Assembly (NCBI GenBank): GCA_021014325.1
Contig: CM037476.1
Location: 21,116,827-21,180,826 of the forward strand
Direction: 5' to 3'
DNA: 64,000 nt
From: Plazaster borealis
Lineage: Eukaryota; Echinodermata; Asteroidea; Forcipulatida; Labidiasteridae
This document shows, piece after piece, positions 59,201 through 64,000 of the stretch (position 1 is its first letter; each line of letters begins with the position of its first letter). Below the pieces are notes generated by a model, which was not told where the DNA came from, did not search any database, and saw only the letters and a program-made list of their open reading frames with translations. The position numbers and the translations under genes are program-made.

Positions 59201-62200
59201 CCTTTAAAGCATGATAGGCCAGGGCTTGATTTCACAAAGCACTAACATTCAACTTAAGATGAGTTGTTAATTTCACCATGCAGTGATTTGTATTGTGACA
59301 TCAAACTTTGCTTGGCAATTAAGATTGATGCACAGTAAAGATCCATCTTAGAGCTTTGTGAAATCGGCCCCAGGAATATTAGACAGAAAAGACGATAGAG
59401 TTTACTACTTAATCTACCATCACAATAGCAGTTTTCCAATGGTTGTAACTTTTGTTTAAGCACCTGAAACCACCCAAAAGTGTTTCAACATGTGAGTGAA
59501 CAATGCAGCCAACAGCCATAGCTATAGCCGAAGTCAGCCTATAGCCGAAGTAGTAGTATGTAAATAGTGTGTCATTGCATGTCTCTTCAATGAAACCATT
59601 GGTTTTTGTTCCTTTATCCCTATAAACGCGGGACCAGTCTAAGCCAAATTATCCGTGCTTGTGTGCGGCCAAAACCATCACAAGAGTGCGTTCTGCATGT
59701 ACTCGTAGTACAAATCCATGACAATTTTCATCAAGGTTCAAATGATTTGGGGCTGATTTACTCTACGCTTTCGAGAGGGATTTTGACGCTGATAGATATG
59801 GGAAGTTTCTCGGTCAAAATGATCAGTACGAAACTGAGTGCAATATTGGATGGGAGACTTTTGAGTACTAGTGGGGGATTAGACATCAAGTACCAGGTAA
59901 ATTTTCATTGGTAACATAGTGCTGAGCATGCACACATTTCCGAGAACAAGTAAGTCTGCCGCCACCTAGTGTCCCAAATAATACCCAATCGATTTGAATT
60001 TGTAATCATCCTCAATGAAGACGACACTTTAAAGTACACTAGGTGGTGGCACATGTACCGGTTGAACTGAGCTGTATGTTGAGAGAGTTGCAACATGGAG
60101 GGACCAGTTTTCTTTGGACTCGTAATTGCTGGATGCCATTTTCAGTCCAAATGCAGCACAACCCAATGTGCAGTCTAGTCTGCCACCCTGCATGCGCACA
60201 TGCATATTTTTGACCAAAAATGGCTTCTAAGCGCAAGTTGTTGCAACTCTCTCAATACACAGCTCTGTGGTTGAATCCCTTCTCTAAATTCAGCGCCTGT
60301 CTGCTACCACCTATTTGTATCGCCTCAAAGTCTCCCATTGCCTAACATTTCTCATTTCCTGACCAATAGATACCTCAAGCGTGACCACCCACCAGCCTCT
60401 TCAAAAGCGCCTCTTCCTGACCACGGGCGCCTCGGAGGGTCTAAACGGAATGTGCTACTTCTTCGTCCGCCCAACGTCCAAGCCGATCACCGTCCAGAAC
60501 ATTGCCCAGGAGATCAACTATGGCATGATGGATGCTTCTGGTGGGAAGATACTTGACGGGCTGCAGACGCTCTTGAAGAAGGTCATGGTGCCAGCGCTGA
60601 AGAGCCAAGAAGTATGGTGCAGATCCCTTCATCTGTATCGTCAGATCCTTGCTTGAACCATTCTCCTTACCCTTCACCAGAGTCCATTCCCAATGTCTAA
60701 ACTTATCACTTACCCATCGTACCAAGAGCTGTGTATTGACAGTTGCGACTACTTGCAATAAGAAGCCATTTTCATTGAGAAAAATCTGCGTGTGCGCACA
60801 CAGGGTGCCAGACTAGATTGCGCATAGGGTTTTTGCTACATTTGGACCGAAACGGCGTACAGTAACCATGTGACCAAAGAAAACTGGTCGCTTTATGTTG
60901 TAACTCTTCCAATACACAGCTCTGACCGTACTCGGGAACTCCTTTGCATTGTAGAAACCTGGCTCCAAGTTCATGGCACTGCTTACCACATAATTCTGCA
61001 CTTACAGGGCACGGAAACACAAAATTCTGCAACACCTTGAAACTGAGTTCAGGGCTCCGTTTTTTCATTCTCTCCAGTATTAGTTTGCCGTTAGTCATCA
61101 TTTCCTGTTGGTCATCATGTCCCTTACATTCATAATTTCTTGCCATGATCCTGACTAACAATAAGAATAATACTGGGTTCTTAGCACACATACCCTGGCA
61201 GCAGCTAGTTCAAGGCGCTTTACCACATTATCCCAGTTCATCGGGAACACTTTAACCCTTTAGAGACCATAGCAGTCGGAAACAACGTGCACCGAAATGT
61301 CCAAAAAGCGGCCGCAAATGGCTGCAAGATTTGACCGATTTCCACGCAACCAAAATGGTCAAAGTAAAGGTCATGTCCTCATTTGACATTTTCCAATGTT
61401 TCCCATGTTAACATAGTATCTGTTTTGAAAACCAAACAAAATTTCCGTTTTATATAATTTTTTTCAGACACTTTTGCAAGAAACAAATTTGGTGTCAAAA
61501 AATCAACCATATTTGTCGTGTCTTGGTGAATGATTTTACAGAAATGAATGGTCTCTGAAGGGTTAATCAATCCAAAAACTTTCTCAGCTCCTTGGGGGAG
61601 CATACAACCTCAAGCTGCTTGACACTTCAAAGAGGCAACAGAGGCAATTGCTCAATGCGCCACATCGCCTTTGTCCCCTTTGAAATGTTCCATAAAGGTG
61701 CCCTTTAGTAATGGAAAGCTGCCTTGCCCTAATACAAAAACGAAGTGTCTGTCCCAGATGTTGTCTATCCCAGATTTGAATGAGTCTTCTCTGCTTACAC
61801 ATAGCTTTTCTGTTTCCTTGAAAATATCTTTGGTTGACCACAAAGCTGTCATAACGAGTTTTTATTATTTTAGTGAGAAATTACCTCTTTCTCAAAAACT
61901 ATGTTACTTCAGAGGGAGTCGTTTCCTACAATGTTTTATGCTATCAATAGCTCTCCGTTGCTTGTTACCAAGTAAGTTTTTATGCTAATATTTGTTTTGA
62001 GTCATTACCAAACGTGTACGATACCTTTAATTAATCAATAAAAGATTAATCAATTGTTGAGTTTGGTTTTGACTTTGACATTTTTTTCTGGCATGCAGAG
62101 CTGGGGAGAAATCAAAGACAACGGTCAAGTGTCGGACTTTCTGGATCAGCTTGACCGCTTCATCAACAGCCTGTCCATCGCTAAGGGTAACATGGAGGGT

Positions 62201-64000
62201 AAAGTCCAGCTGTGCGAACATGAGCATCTAGAGTCCATGTTGGATTCACTCAAGACAGCCAGCGATTTCCAGCAAGCTGGTAAGGAGACAGTGGGGTAAA
62301 TGGATGGGTATAATAATAATACTAATTTATTTATATTGTGCTCTCTCCAGGACAAGCCCGTTCGAGGGCGCATAACAATAAAAATACCAGGCCATGGCCT
62401 TCATGTGATTCAAGGGCTGAATTATTGTTAACAATATTTTTATCTGGAAAAAAACTTTTAGTTGCATAAGATTATTATTTTAATTTCCCTTGCCAAATCT
62501 TTGATACAGAGAATGGGAGCTGGTGGGGTATAATAAAATATTAGTATGCATTCACTGTGAATCGCAAACCTCTGCTATAAGCCAGGGACTAAATCTGCCA
62601 TGGTATAATAATAATAATAATGCAGTTCTTATATAGCACTTTATACTCCCGATGGGTGTCTCAAAGCACTCAGTATTTTTCCTACAAAGTAAATGAGAAC
62701 TATTACTTTGCATAGCACCATGTAATGGTTTTACAAGGTGCTGTGGCGCAATATGCAGCCAATCAAACCAGGAACACCGGGGCGAACCCCTTCTCTTTAC
62801 GACAAGTGCACTGGGTTCTTTTACGTGCATTACACAACACACGGGACTTACGGCTTAACGTCCCATCCGAAGGAAGAAACATGTGGTCAAGTGTCTTGCT
62901 TAAGGACACAAGTGTCACGACTGGGATTCGAACCCACACTCTGCTGATCAGAAACACCAGAGCTTGAGTTCGGTGTTCTTACCCGCTCGGCCACGACACG
63001 CCAGCGGTATGCTGGAATCTCTGAGTGCTCGGACTTGCCTCCAATTGAGCAATGAAGGCAGCCTGTCCATTCTTGTATGACACATTTGTAAAAGGTCAAA
63101 GGTTTGGAATCGGGAATTACACACTAACCCCCGGAAAAAGGGAGATTACGAGCATGATTTCCTTCTGTCCCTCTTTGTACCGGTGAAACGAAGCATAGCA
63201 CGGTAGGTGCATGCCTGTGCACACTACACGGTGGAATGTCCTGGTAGATATTTACGCCGGACTGACTGCGAAAAAATTGAGGGTGCTCTAAAGCTGTTCC
63301 AGGTGACCAAAATCGTCCGCCGTAAGCTAGTTTAGAAAAATGTGGCAAATATATACGCCAGCCGACATGAAGTGGTTACAGATATGAGTACATGGGTTAA
63401 ATAATAATAATAAGAACACTTATAACGCGCCGGTATCCATCAAGTCTTGACGCTCATGGCGCAGTACACACAAAATAATAATATAGCAACATACCAAAAC
63501 GGCATACATTTAACAATAAACAATATCTGAAACTAAGCCTACTACCAGCAGGAAGAATTGTATTTAAATGGCACTATATGTATTCTGGAAGAAATTGGTT
63601 TTGAGAGCGACTTTGAAATCACTAAGGGCAGATATGCTACGTATTCTGAGTGGGGGCTGATTCCAAAGGTAAGGGCCAGCATGGGCAAAGGATCTATCCC
63701 CCAAGAAGATCCCATTAGATCTTCATATCCAATATTGAACCCTTTCCTAAAAGCAGATATTTGATATCTCTTATTATCCCCACCCCACAGCTGCTCTTCC
63801 GGACACAGTGGAGAAACTGGAAGAGTTGATCCTTCAGTGGGCCAAGCAGATCGAGCAGGTCCTCGCCAAGAGCGAGCAGATGCGCAAAGAGGCGGACGAC
63901 ATCGGGCCGTCAGCTGAGCTGGACCACTGGAAGAAGCGCATGGCCAAGTTCAACAGCCTACTGGAACAGATTAAGAGTCCAAGATGCAAGGCTGTGGTGG
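38068..64000 (+). CDS. DNAH8: Axonemal dynein heavy chain, DNAH5/DNAH8 type, 5' part (gene span)
   Basis: Heavy chain of the outer dynein arm, the motor that slides doublet microtubules in cilia and sperm tails. Only the N-terminal tail region is in the window. The exons are 38068-38203, 45575-45660, 46300-46320, 47590-47652, 53069-53161, 54858-54890, 55811-55873, 58770-58869, 60370-60611, 62099-62279 and 63791 onward. All have AG/GT borders and matching phases and join into about 409 codons with no stop. Recognisable tail landmarks are [68 protein letters not shown] and [11 protein letters not shown], which align with vertebrate DNAH5 and DNAH8. The first 130 or so residues are Lys/Glu/Pro-rich and disordered, which favours a DNAH8-like extended start. 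The ATP-hydrolysing AAA+ ring lies beyond the window. The choice between the two paralogues is uncertain. Confidence 0.87.
38204..38841. other. Intron 1, first part
   Basis: No gene or clear repeat seen; the 101-codon ORF here is not recognisable. Confidence 0.6.
38842..39395. mobile_element. Foldback MITE with CCCCAACTATAGTTGGG arms
   Basis: The left arm (38846-38933) and right arm (39290-39392) are inverted relatives: GTTCCG, CAATCACCCCAACT and CCAACTATAGTTG occur in mirrored order. The right arm also holds shorter palindromes (CCCAACTATAGTTGGG). Within dynein intron 1; non-coding. Confidence 0.7.
39396..40500. other. Intron 1, between MITE and LINE
   Basis: Contains an inverted pair around GGTGGTCGG and CCGACCACC at 39817-39865. 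No gene seen. Confidence 0.55.
40752..42095 (+). CDS. LINE ORF, 5' part: 2A-like peptide, PHD finger, endonuclease
   Basis: 447-codon frame. The likely start is Met28/29, before a hydrophobic stretch ([14 protein letters not shown]). Residues 119-126 are DVELNPGP, an exact match to the 2A ribosome-skipping motif (41106-41129), preceded by a Leu-rich run. A C4HC3 PHD finger follows (Cys133, 136, 149, 152, His157, Cys160, 178, 181). The endonuclease begins near residue 250 ([10 protein letters not shown] with the catalytic Asn; TETWL with the catalytic Glu; [23 protein letters not shown]). The frame is lost near 42077, where one base appears missing, and continues at 42089. The protein would be processed at the 2A site into a short leader and the main enzyme. 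Confidence 0.85.
   Translation: MHYYYFFLTLFCQTKSWAGHALLYLLAMMSPMPKALCMFLCLTFVSIVYKSQLEYKFIQEHSTAYYSIALPKVTPHENLKDGIIVVALSRKLGSVSSLRDEKKHTILYLSLLLLVNSSDVELNPGPRTPKYPCQICSCAVTWKQRGVACDDCQQWYHADCMHMSTPVYMSLNNVSWHCVNCGMPNFSTSLFESFVVDTENSFSHLDSDSNVSATTDTSVCSESLSPGPPLLCSSPVNKSHTHSDKPGNNMRVLTVNFQSAKNKQEEIANLIDSADPTIIIGTETWLNSSIHNTEIFPSAYDVTRKDRSDGYGGVLLAIKKDFIYDRVEIDSSAECVFAKFTMAKDKTLIIGSMYRPTNNDVQYMETLCSCAEGIARKFKNAVLWFAGDLNLPDINWESSTIDGRQYPKQLNERFLEFLQNCGLQQMVTFPTRGENTLDLFLTIVLPW
41106..41129 (+). other. 2A-like ribosome-skipping motif
   Basis: The codons spell DVELNPGP, matching the consensus D-V/I-E-x-N-P-G-P. In known 2A sequences the bond between the final Gly and Pro is not formed, giving two products from one ORF. 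Such motifs have been reported in sea urchin and other APE-type LINEs. Confidence 0.85.
42089..43027 (+). CDS. LINE ORF, middle part: endonuclease end and start of reverse transcriptase
   Basis: Continues the element in another frame. AIGDHEIVF carries the catalytic Asp-His of the endonuclease. It is followed by a basic linker ([19 protein letters not shown]) and the first reverse-transcriptase block ([15 protein letters not shown]). A four-C run at 42968-42971, where five would keep the frame, shifts the rest to 42949-44289. Confidence 0.85.
   Translation: MVIKCTPLPAIGDHEIVFTDSGITPQRCKPVKRKIHLWKRASTESMKEECCKFQKEFVDKYDVTSPISQMWFDIKSALLTILDNGVPSKMSSTRFNQPWITTSLRRLTRRKKRSFTKARKTKKPKDFQRYQHLKKATRSACKHAYSEYLNNIISPESTTNPKRFWGFIKSKKCDNSGVSPLKARNGVKYSDSSTKANILNEQFSSVFNKDEDKATIKNKGPSPFPSMGSFTVSSEGVKKLLDGLNIHKAAGPDGIPSRVLKELSNELAPVLALFFKASINQGVIPEEWKEANVTPSSKREREISQRTTDLCH
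42949..44289 (+). CDS. LINE ORF, 3' part: reverse transcriptase
   Basis: Carries the canonical blocks of a CR1/L2-clade reverse transcriptase: [32 protein letters not shown] (first catalytic Asp), [22 protein letters not shown] (the FADD catalytic pair, about 43485-43511) and KYLGVNI. A thumb and C-terminal region lead to a TAG at 44287-44289. All catalytic residues are present. Confidence 0.9.
   Translation: MEGSQRHPIFKKGERNKPENYRPVSLTSITCKLLEHVLCSQILNHCDRNHILTNAQFGFRKRRSCETQLLLTIQDLASSIDAKGQINVILLDFSKAFDKVSHQRLLYKLNYYGIDGNISQWVSNFLVNRTQQVTLDGATSIPAPVLSGVPQGSVLGPLLFLLFINDLPDCISQGTTARLFADDCILYRNIKTEEDASILQQDLDHLQQWESDWKMEFHPKKCQVIHVTNKRKLIKQTYTIHNHTLEEVDSAKYLGVNIHKTLSWNNHINSITNKANSIRAFLQRNIHQCPRKTKELCYKTLVRPIVEYSSIIWDPQTASYTQKLEMVQRRYARFVLGDYRTTSSVTAMISQLQWTTLQERRAQAKAVMMYRIVNNLVDVPHTFLAPCTVSLRGHSYKYMIPLTRTGVYQQSFFPNSIRIWNNLPEDVINCTTLASFKQRVQSVQLR
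44485..45070. repeat. Three-copy tandem repeat of about 200 bp
   Basis: AGCGATCAATCAACCAA recurs at 44556, 44758 and 44962. CTGACTGTGGCT and the CTGTCTGCCTGTTTGTGGAC block recur with the same spacing. The copies differ by about 10 per cent by eye. It follows closely on the 3' end of the LINE inside dynein intron 1. Confidence 0.85.
45071..45574. other. End of intron 1
   Basis: 45215-45280 (ACCTCGTTCCGGTTATATTT and neighbours) has an inverted relative at 57440-57500, so it is a dispersed repeat. No gene. Confidence 0.55.
45575..45660 (+). CDS. DNAH8: Dynein exon 2
   Basis: Acceptor TTTTAG, donor GTAGGA. Completes the split codon from exon 1 and adds 28 codons rich in Lys, Glu and Pro, ending KRRRGPPPP. 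Leaves phase 0. Confidence 0.8.
45661..46299. other. Intron 2
   Basis: No repeat or gene recognised. Confidence 0.6.
46300..46320 (+). CDS. DNAH8: Dynein exon 3, 21-base microexon
   Basis: GCACCAG before and GTAAGT after. Encodes LTQKGPS in phase 0. Removing it keeps the frame, so it could be alternatively spliced. Support comes from the strong splice sites and phase only. Confidence 0.6.
46321..47589. other. Intron 3
   Basis: Non-coding. It has C-rich runs at about 47366-47420 but no recognised repeat. Confidence 0.6.
47590..47652 (+). CDS. DNAH8: Dynein exon 4
   Basis: TTTTCAG acceptor and GTATGT donor. 21 codons ([21 protein letters not shown]), phase 0 both sides. Disordered, Ser/Thr/Arg-rich. 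Confidence 0.65.
47653..49005. other. Intron 4, first part
   Basis: 48095-48345 is a dispersed repeat with a relative at 63025-63245 (shared GGACTTGCCT, AATTACACA/GATTACACA and GTGGAATGTCC). Otherwise AT-rich. Confidence 0.55.
49006..49035 (+). CDS. DNAH8: Possible dynein 30-base microexon
   Basis: CTTGTAG before and GTCAGT after, encoding [10 protein letters not shown] in phase 0. Inclusion or omission both keep the frame between exons 4 and 5. It fits no landmark I know of, so it may be chance. Confidence 0.25.
49036..50186. other. Intron 4, middle part
   Basis: Poly-C at about 49133-49148. A diverged relative of the TTAA-type MITEs runs from about 49258 with ACTTACTTGGTA and GTTGATA blocks. 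Inside it is a hairpin at 49428-49462 (TCTGAGAAATGTTTC and its inverse around TGCAT). Confidence 0.55.
50187..50386. mobile_element. Foldback MITE with CAGGGCCCAATTTCATAAAGC ends
   Basis: About 200 bases whose halves are inverted copies. Possible 4-base duplication TACA on each side (50183-50186 and 50387-50390). Same family as the element after GPCR copies 1 and 2. Confidence 0.75.
50387..51913. other. Intron 4, third part
   Basis: No gene. It has a short direct repeat AAGCGCATGATGGGCT at about 51438-51475. Confidence 0.55.
51914..52281. mobile_element. TTAA/AGGCA-type MITE, copy D
   Basis: TTAAAGGCATCGTACGCGTT at the left and AAACGTTTACGATGCCTTTAA at the right, with TTAA on both sides. 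The central palindrome AAACTTCTTGCAAGAAGTTT is intact. It is the cleanest copy in the window. Confidence 0.85.
52478..52549. repeat. Short tandem repeat, about 24-bp unit
   Basis: Four adjacent versions of TTGAGGGAACAAAATAGTAT with substitutions, within dynein intron 4. Confidence 0.8.
53069..53161 (+). CDS. DNAH8: Dynein exon 5
   Basis: CCCTCAG acceptor, GTGAGC donor. 31 codons in phase 0, including [15 protein letters not shown], a basic helical stretch just before the conserved tail start. Confidence 0.85.
53212..53380. mobile_element. Near-perfect palindromic MITE
   Basis: About 170 bases that fold back on themselves. GGGGTCGATTTCACAAAACT at the left is mirrored by AGTTTTGTGAAATCGACCCC-type sequence at the right, with CTTAGGACTAGT motifs repeated throughout. 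A second, more diverged palindrome of this kind is at 59222-59372. Confidence 0.8.
53381..54394. other. Intron 5, first part
   Basis: No gene; dispersed TACATGTAC-rich stretches only. Confidence 0.55.
54395..54739 (+). mobile_element. tRNA-derived SINE
   Basis: The head has tRNA-like promoter boxes (TGGCTTGTGCGTAAAGCGC as A box, GCTCGATACCC as B box). A body of about 250 bases follows, and the 3' end is an (ATT)n tail. In the + orientation within dynein intron 5. Confidence 0.75.
54858..54890 (+). CDS. DNAH8: Dynein exon 6, 33 bases
   Basis: AACAG acceptor and GTAAGT donor. Encodes [11 protein letters not shown], matching the start of the conserved tail region (compare the ARHNYLF stretch of DNAH5). 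Phase 0. Confidence 0.85.
55130..55560. mobile_element. Inverted pair of tRNA-like SINE fragments
   Basis: On -, 55190-55295 reads as a tRNA-like head (TGGTCTAGTGG A box, GGTTCGAATCCC B box) with the B-box part duplicated in tandem. On +, 55467-55515 carries the matching AGAATGGCAAATG and GGGTTCGAATCCCACC. The outer parts (AAAGTACTGAGT) are also inverted. TTAACTCTACTTT recurs directly at 55311 and 55637. Confidence 0.65.
55811..55873 (+). CDS. DNAH8: Dynein exon 7
   Basis: CTTGCAG acceptor, GTTGGT donor. 21 codons, [20 protein letters not shown] and Lys, phase 0. Corresponds to the TEVEDAIL stretch in DNAH5. Confidence 0.85.
55874..58084. other. Intron 7, first part
   Basis: No gene. It contains a degraded CATAGAGCTGC foldback at 56258-56345 and a dispersed repeat at 57440-57500 (inverse of 45215-45280). 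Confidence 0.55.
58085..58256 (-). mobile_element. Degraded tRNA-derived SINE
   Basis: Diverged relative of 62610-63000 on the same strand, sharing GTGCCTTGCTCAAGGGCACAAG and a decayed B box (GGATTTGATCC). Confidence 0.6.
58770..58869 (+). CDS. DNAH8: Dynein exon 8
   Basis: GATTTAG acceptor, GTCAGT donor. 33 codons plus one base, including [18 protein letters not shown], the best-conserved tail motif of the family (LRHLMFYYQD in DNAH5). Confidence 0.9.
58870..60369. other. Intron 8 with two MITE relatives
   Basis: 59027-59208 is a TTAA-type MITE with TTAAAGGTGGTGTCATAG and CTATGACCCTACCTTTAA ends. 59222-59372 is a palindromic CTTGATTTCACAAAGC element. The rest is non-coding. Confidence 0.6.
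60370..60611 (+). CDS. DNAH8: Dynein exon 9
   Basis: CCAATAG acceptor, GTATGG donor. Completes the split codon, then 80 codons with [17 protein letters not shown] and MVPALKSQE, matching the tail of DNAH5 (TGVCVFFIRT and FIPALRAT). Phase 0. GC-richer than the introns. Confidence 0.92.
60612..62098. other. Intron 9 with a half TTAA-type MITE
   Basis: 61857-62030 is the right half of the AGGCA family, starting at its central hairpin and ending CGATACCTTTAA. No other feature found. Confidence 0.6.
62099..62279 (+). CDS. DNAH8: Dynein exon 10
   Basis: CATGCAG acceptor, GTAAGG donor. 60 codons plus one base, starting [10 protein letters not shown] (compare GWGELEGLQD in DNAH5) and including [18 protein letters not shown]. 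Helical tail segment. Confidence 0.92.
62280..63790. other. Intron 10
   Basis: Holds the SINE at 62610-63000, a dispersed repeat at 63025-63245 (relative of 48095-48345) and an ATA-rich run at 63401-63412. No gene. Confidence 0.6.
62610..63000 (-). mobile_element. tRNA-derived SINE, nearly full length
   Basis: Read on -, the head has a tRNA-like A box (TGGCCGAGCGGG) and B box (GGTTCGAATCCC) as in Ser/Leu tRNAs. A conserved body follows, with an (ATT)-type tail at 62610-62622. It is inserted in dynein intron 10 against the gene's orientation. Confidence 0.8.
63791..64000 (+). CDS. DNAH8: Dynein exon 11, runs off the window
   Basis: CCCACAG acceptor. Completes the split codon, then about 69 codons including [30 protein letters not shown] and [14 protein letters not shown], the strongest match to DNAH5/8 (AELEHWKKRL, LLEQLKSP). 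The exon continues beyond the window's right edge. Confidence 0.93.

Noticed and set aside
62923..63000. Possible functional tRNA gene on the minus strand
   Set aside because: It has A and B boxes but no intact cloverleaf and is followed by a SINE body and tail.

Overview
This is a eukaryotic, intron-bearing, repeat-rich genomic window from an invertebrate deuterostome, most likely an echinoderm. A sea star is my best guess, but the sequence does not prove it. The grounds are a tandem family of intronless class A GPCRs, an axonemal dynein gene with many short exons and vertebrate-like sequence, a CR1-type LINE carrying a 2A-like peptide (reported from sea urchin retrotransposons), abundant TTAA-flanked and hAT-type DNA elements, and tRNA-derived SINEs.

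Left part (1-24.8 kb): a tandem array of about 6.4-kb units, each carrying one intronless rhodopsin-like receptor gene. Copies 1 (4317-5258) and 3 (17178-18119) are intact. Copy 2 (10744-11700) has a one-base deletion just after the NPxxY position. Copy 4 (23848-24788) is a pseudogene with one deletion and one nonsense codon. Positions 1-728 are a further copy of the inter-gene spacer, so the array probably continues to the left. Copy 2 and its flanks look like the product of one unequal crossover: its 5' half and upstream flank match copy 3, and its 3' half and downstream flank match copy 1. The spacers hold CAC-rich minisatellites, a Kolobok-like element with a THAP relic nested in another TTAA-flanked insertion, several MITEs, and a 1.34-kb hAT-like insertion present in one copy only.

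Middle part (24.8-38 kb): no confident gene. There are two candidate exons of an unidentified type II membrane protein, several MITEs, a 1.3-kb-arm inverted repeat with gag-like ORFs in both arms, and an apurinic-endonuclease LINE relic in its loop.

Right part (38-64 kb): the 5' end of an outer-arm axonemal dynein heavy chain of the DNAH5/DNAH8 type on the + strand. Eleven exons (possibly twelve) join in a consistent reading frame for about 409 codons and run off the window. Its 7.4-kb first intron contains a nearly intact CR1-like LINE (40.7-44.4 kb), a MITE and a three-copy 200-bp tandem repeat. Later introns contain SINEs, foldback MITEs and TTAA-flanked MITEs.

The receptors, the dynein and the transposons show no sign of working together. 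The window shows local gene-family turnover next to an ordinary ciliary gene. All comparisons were made by eye.
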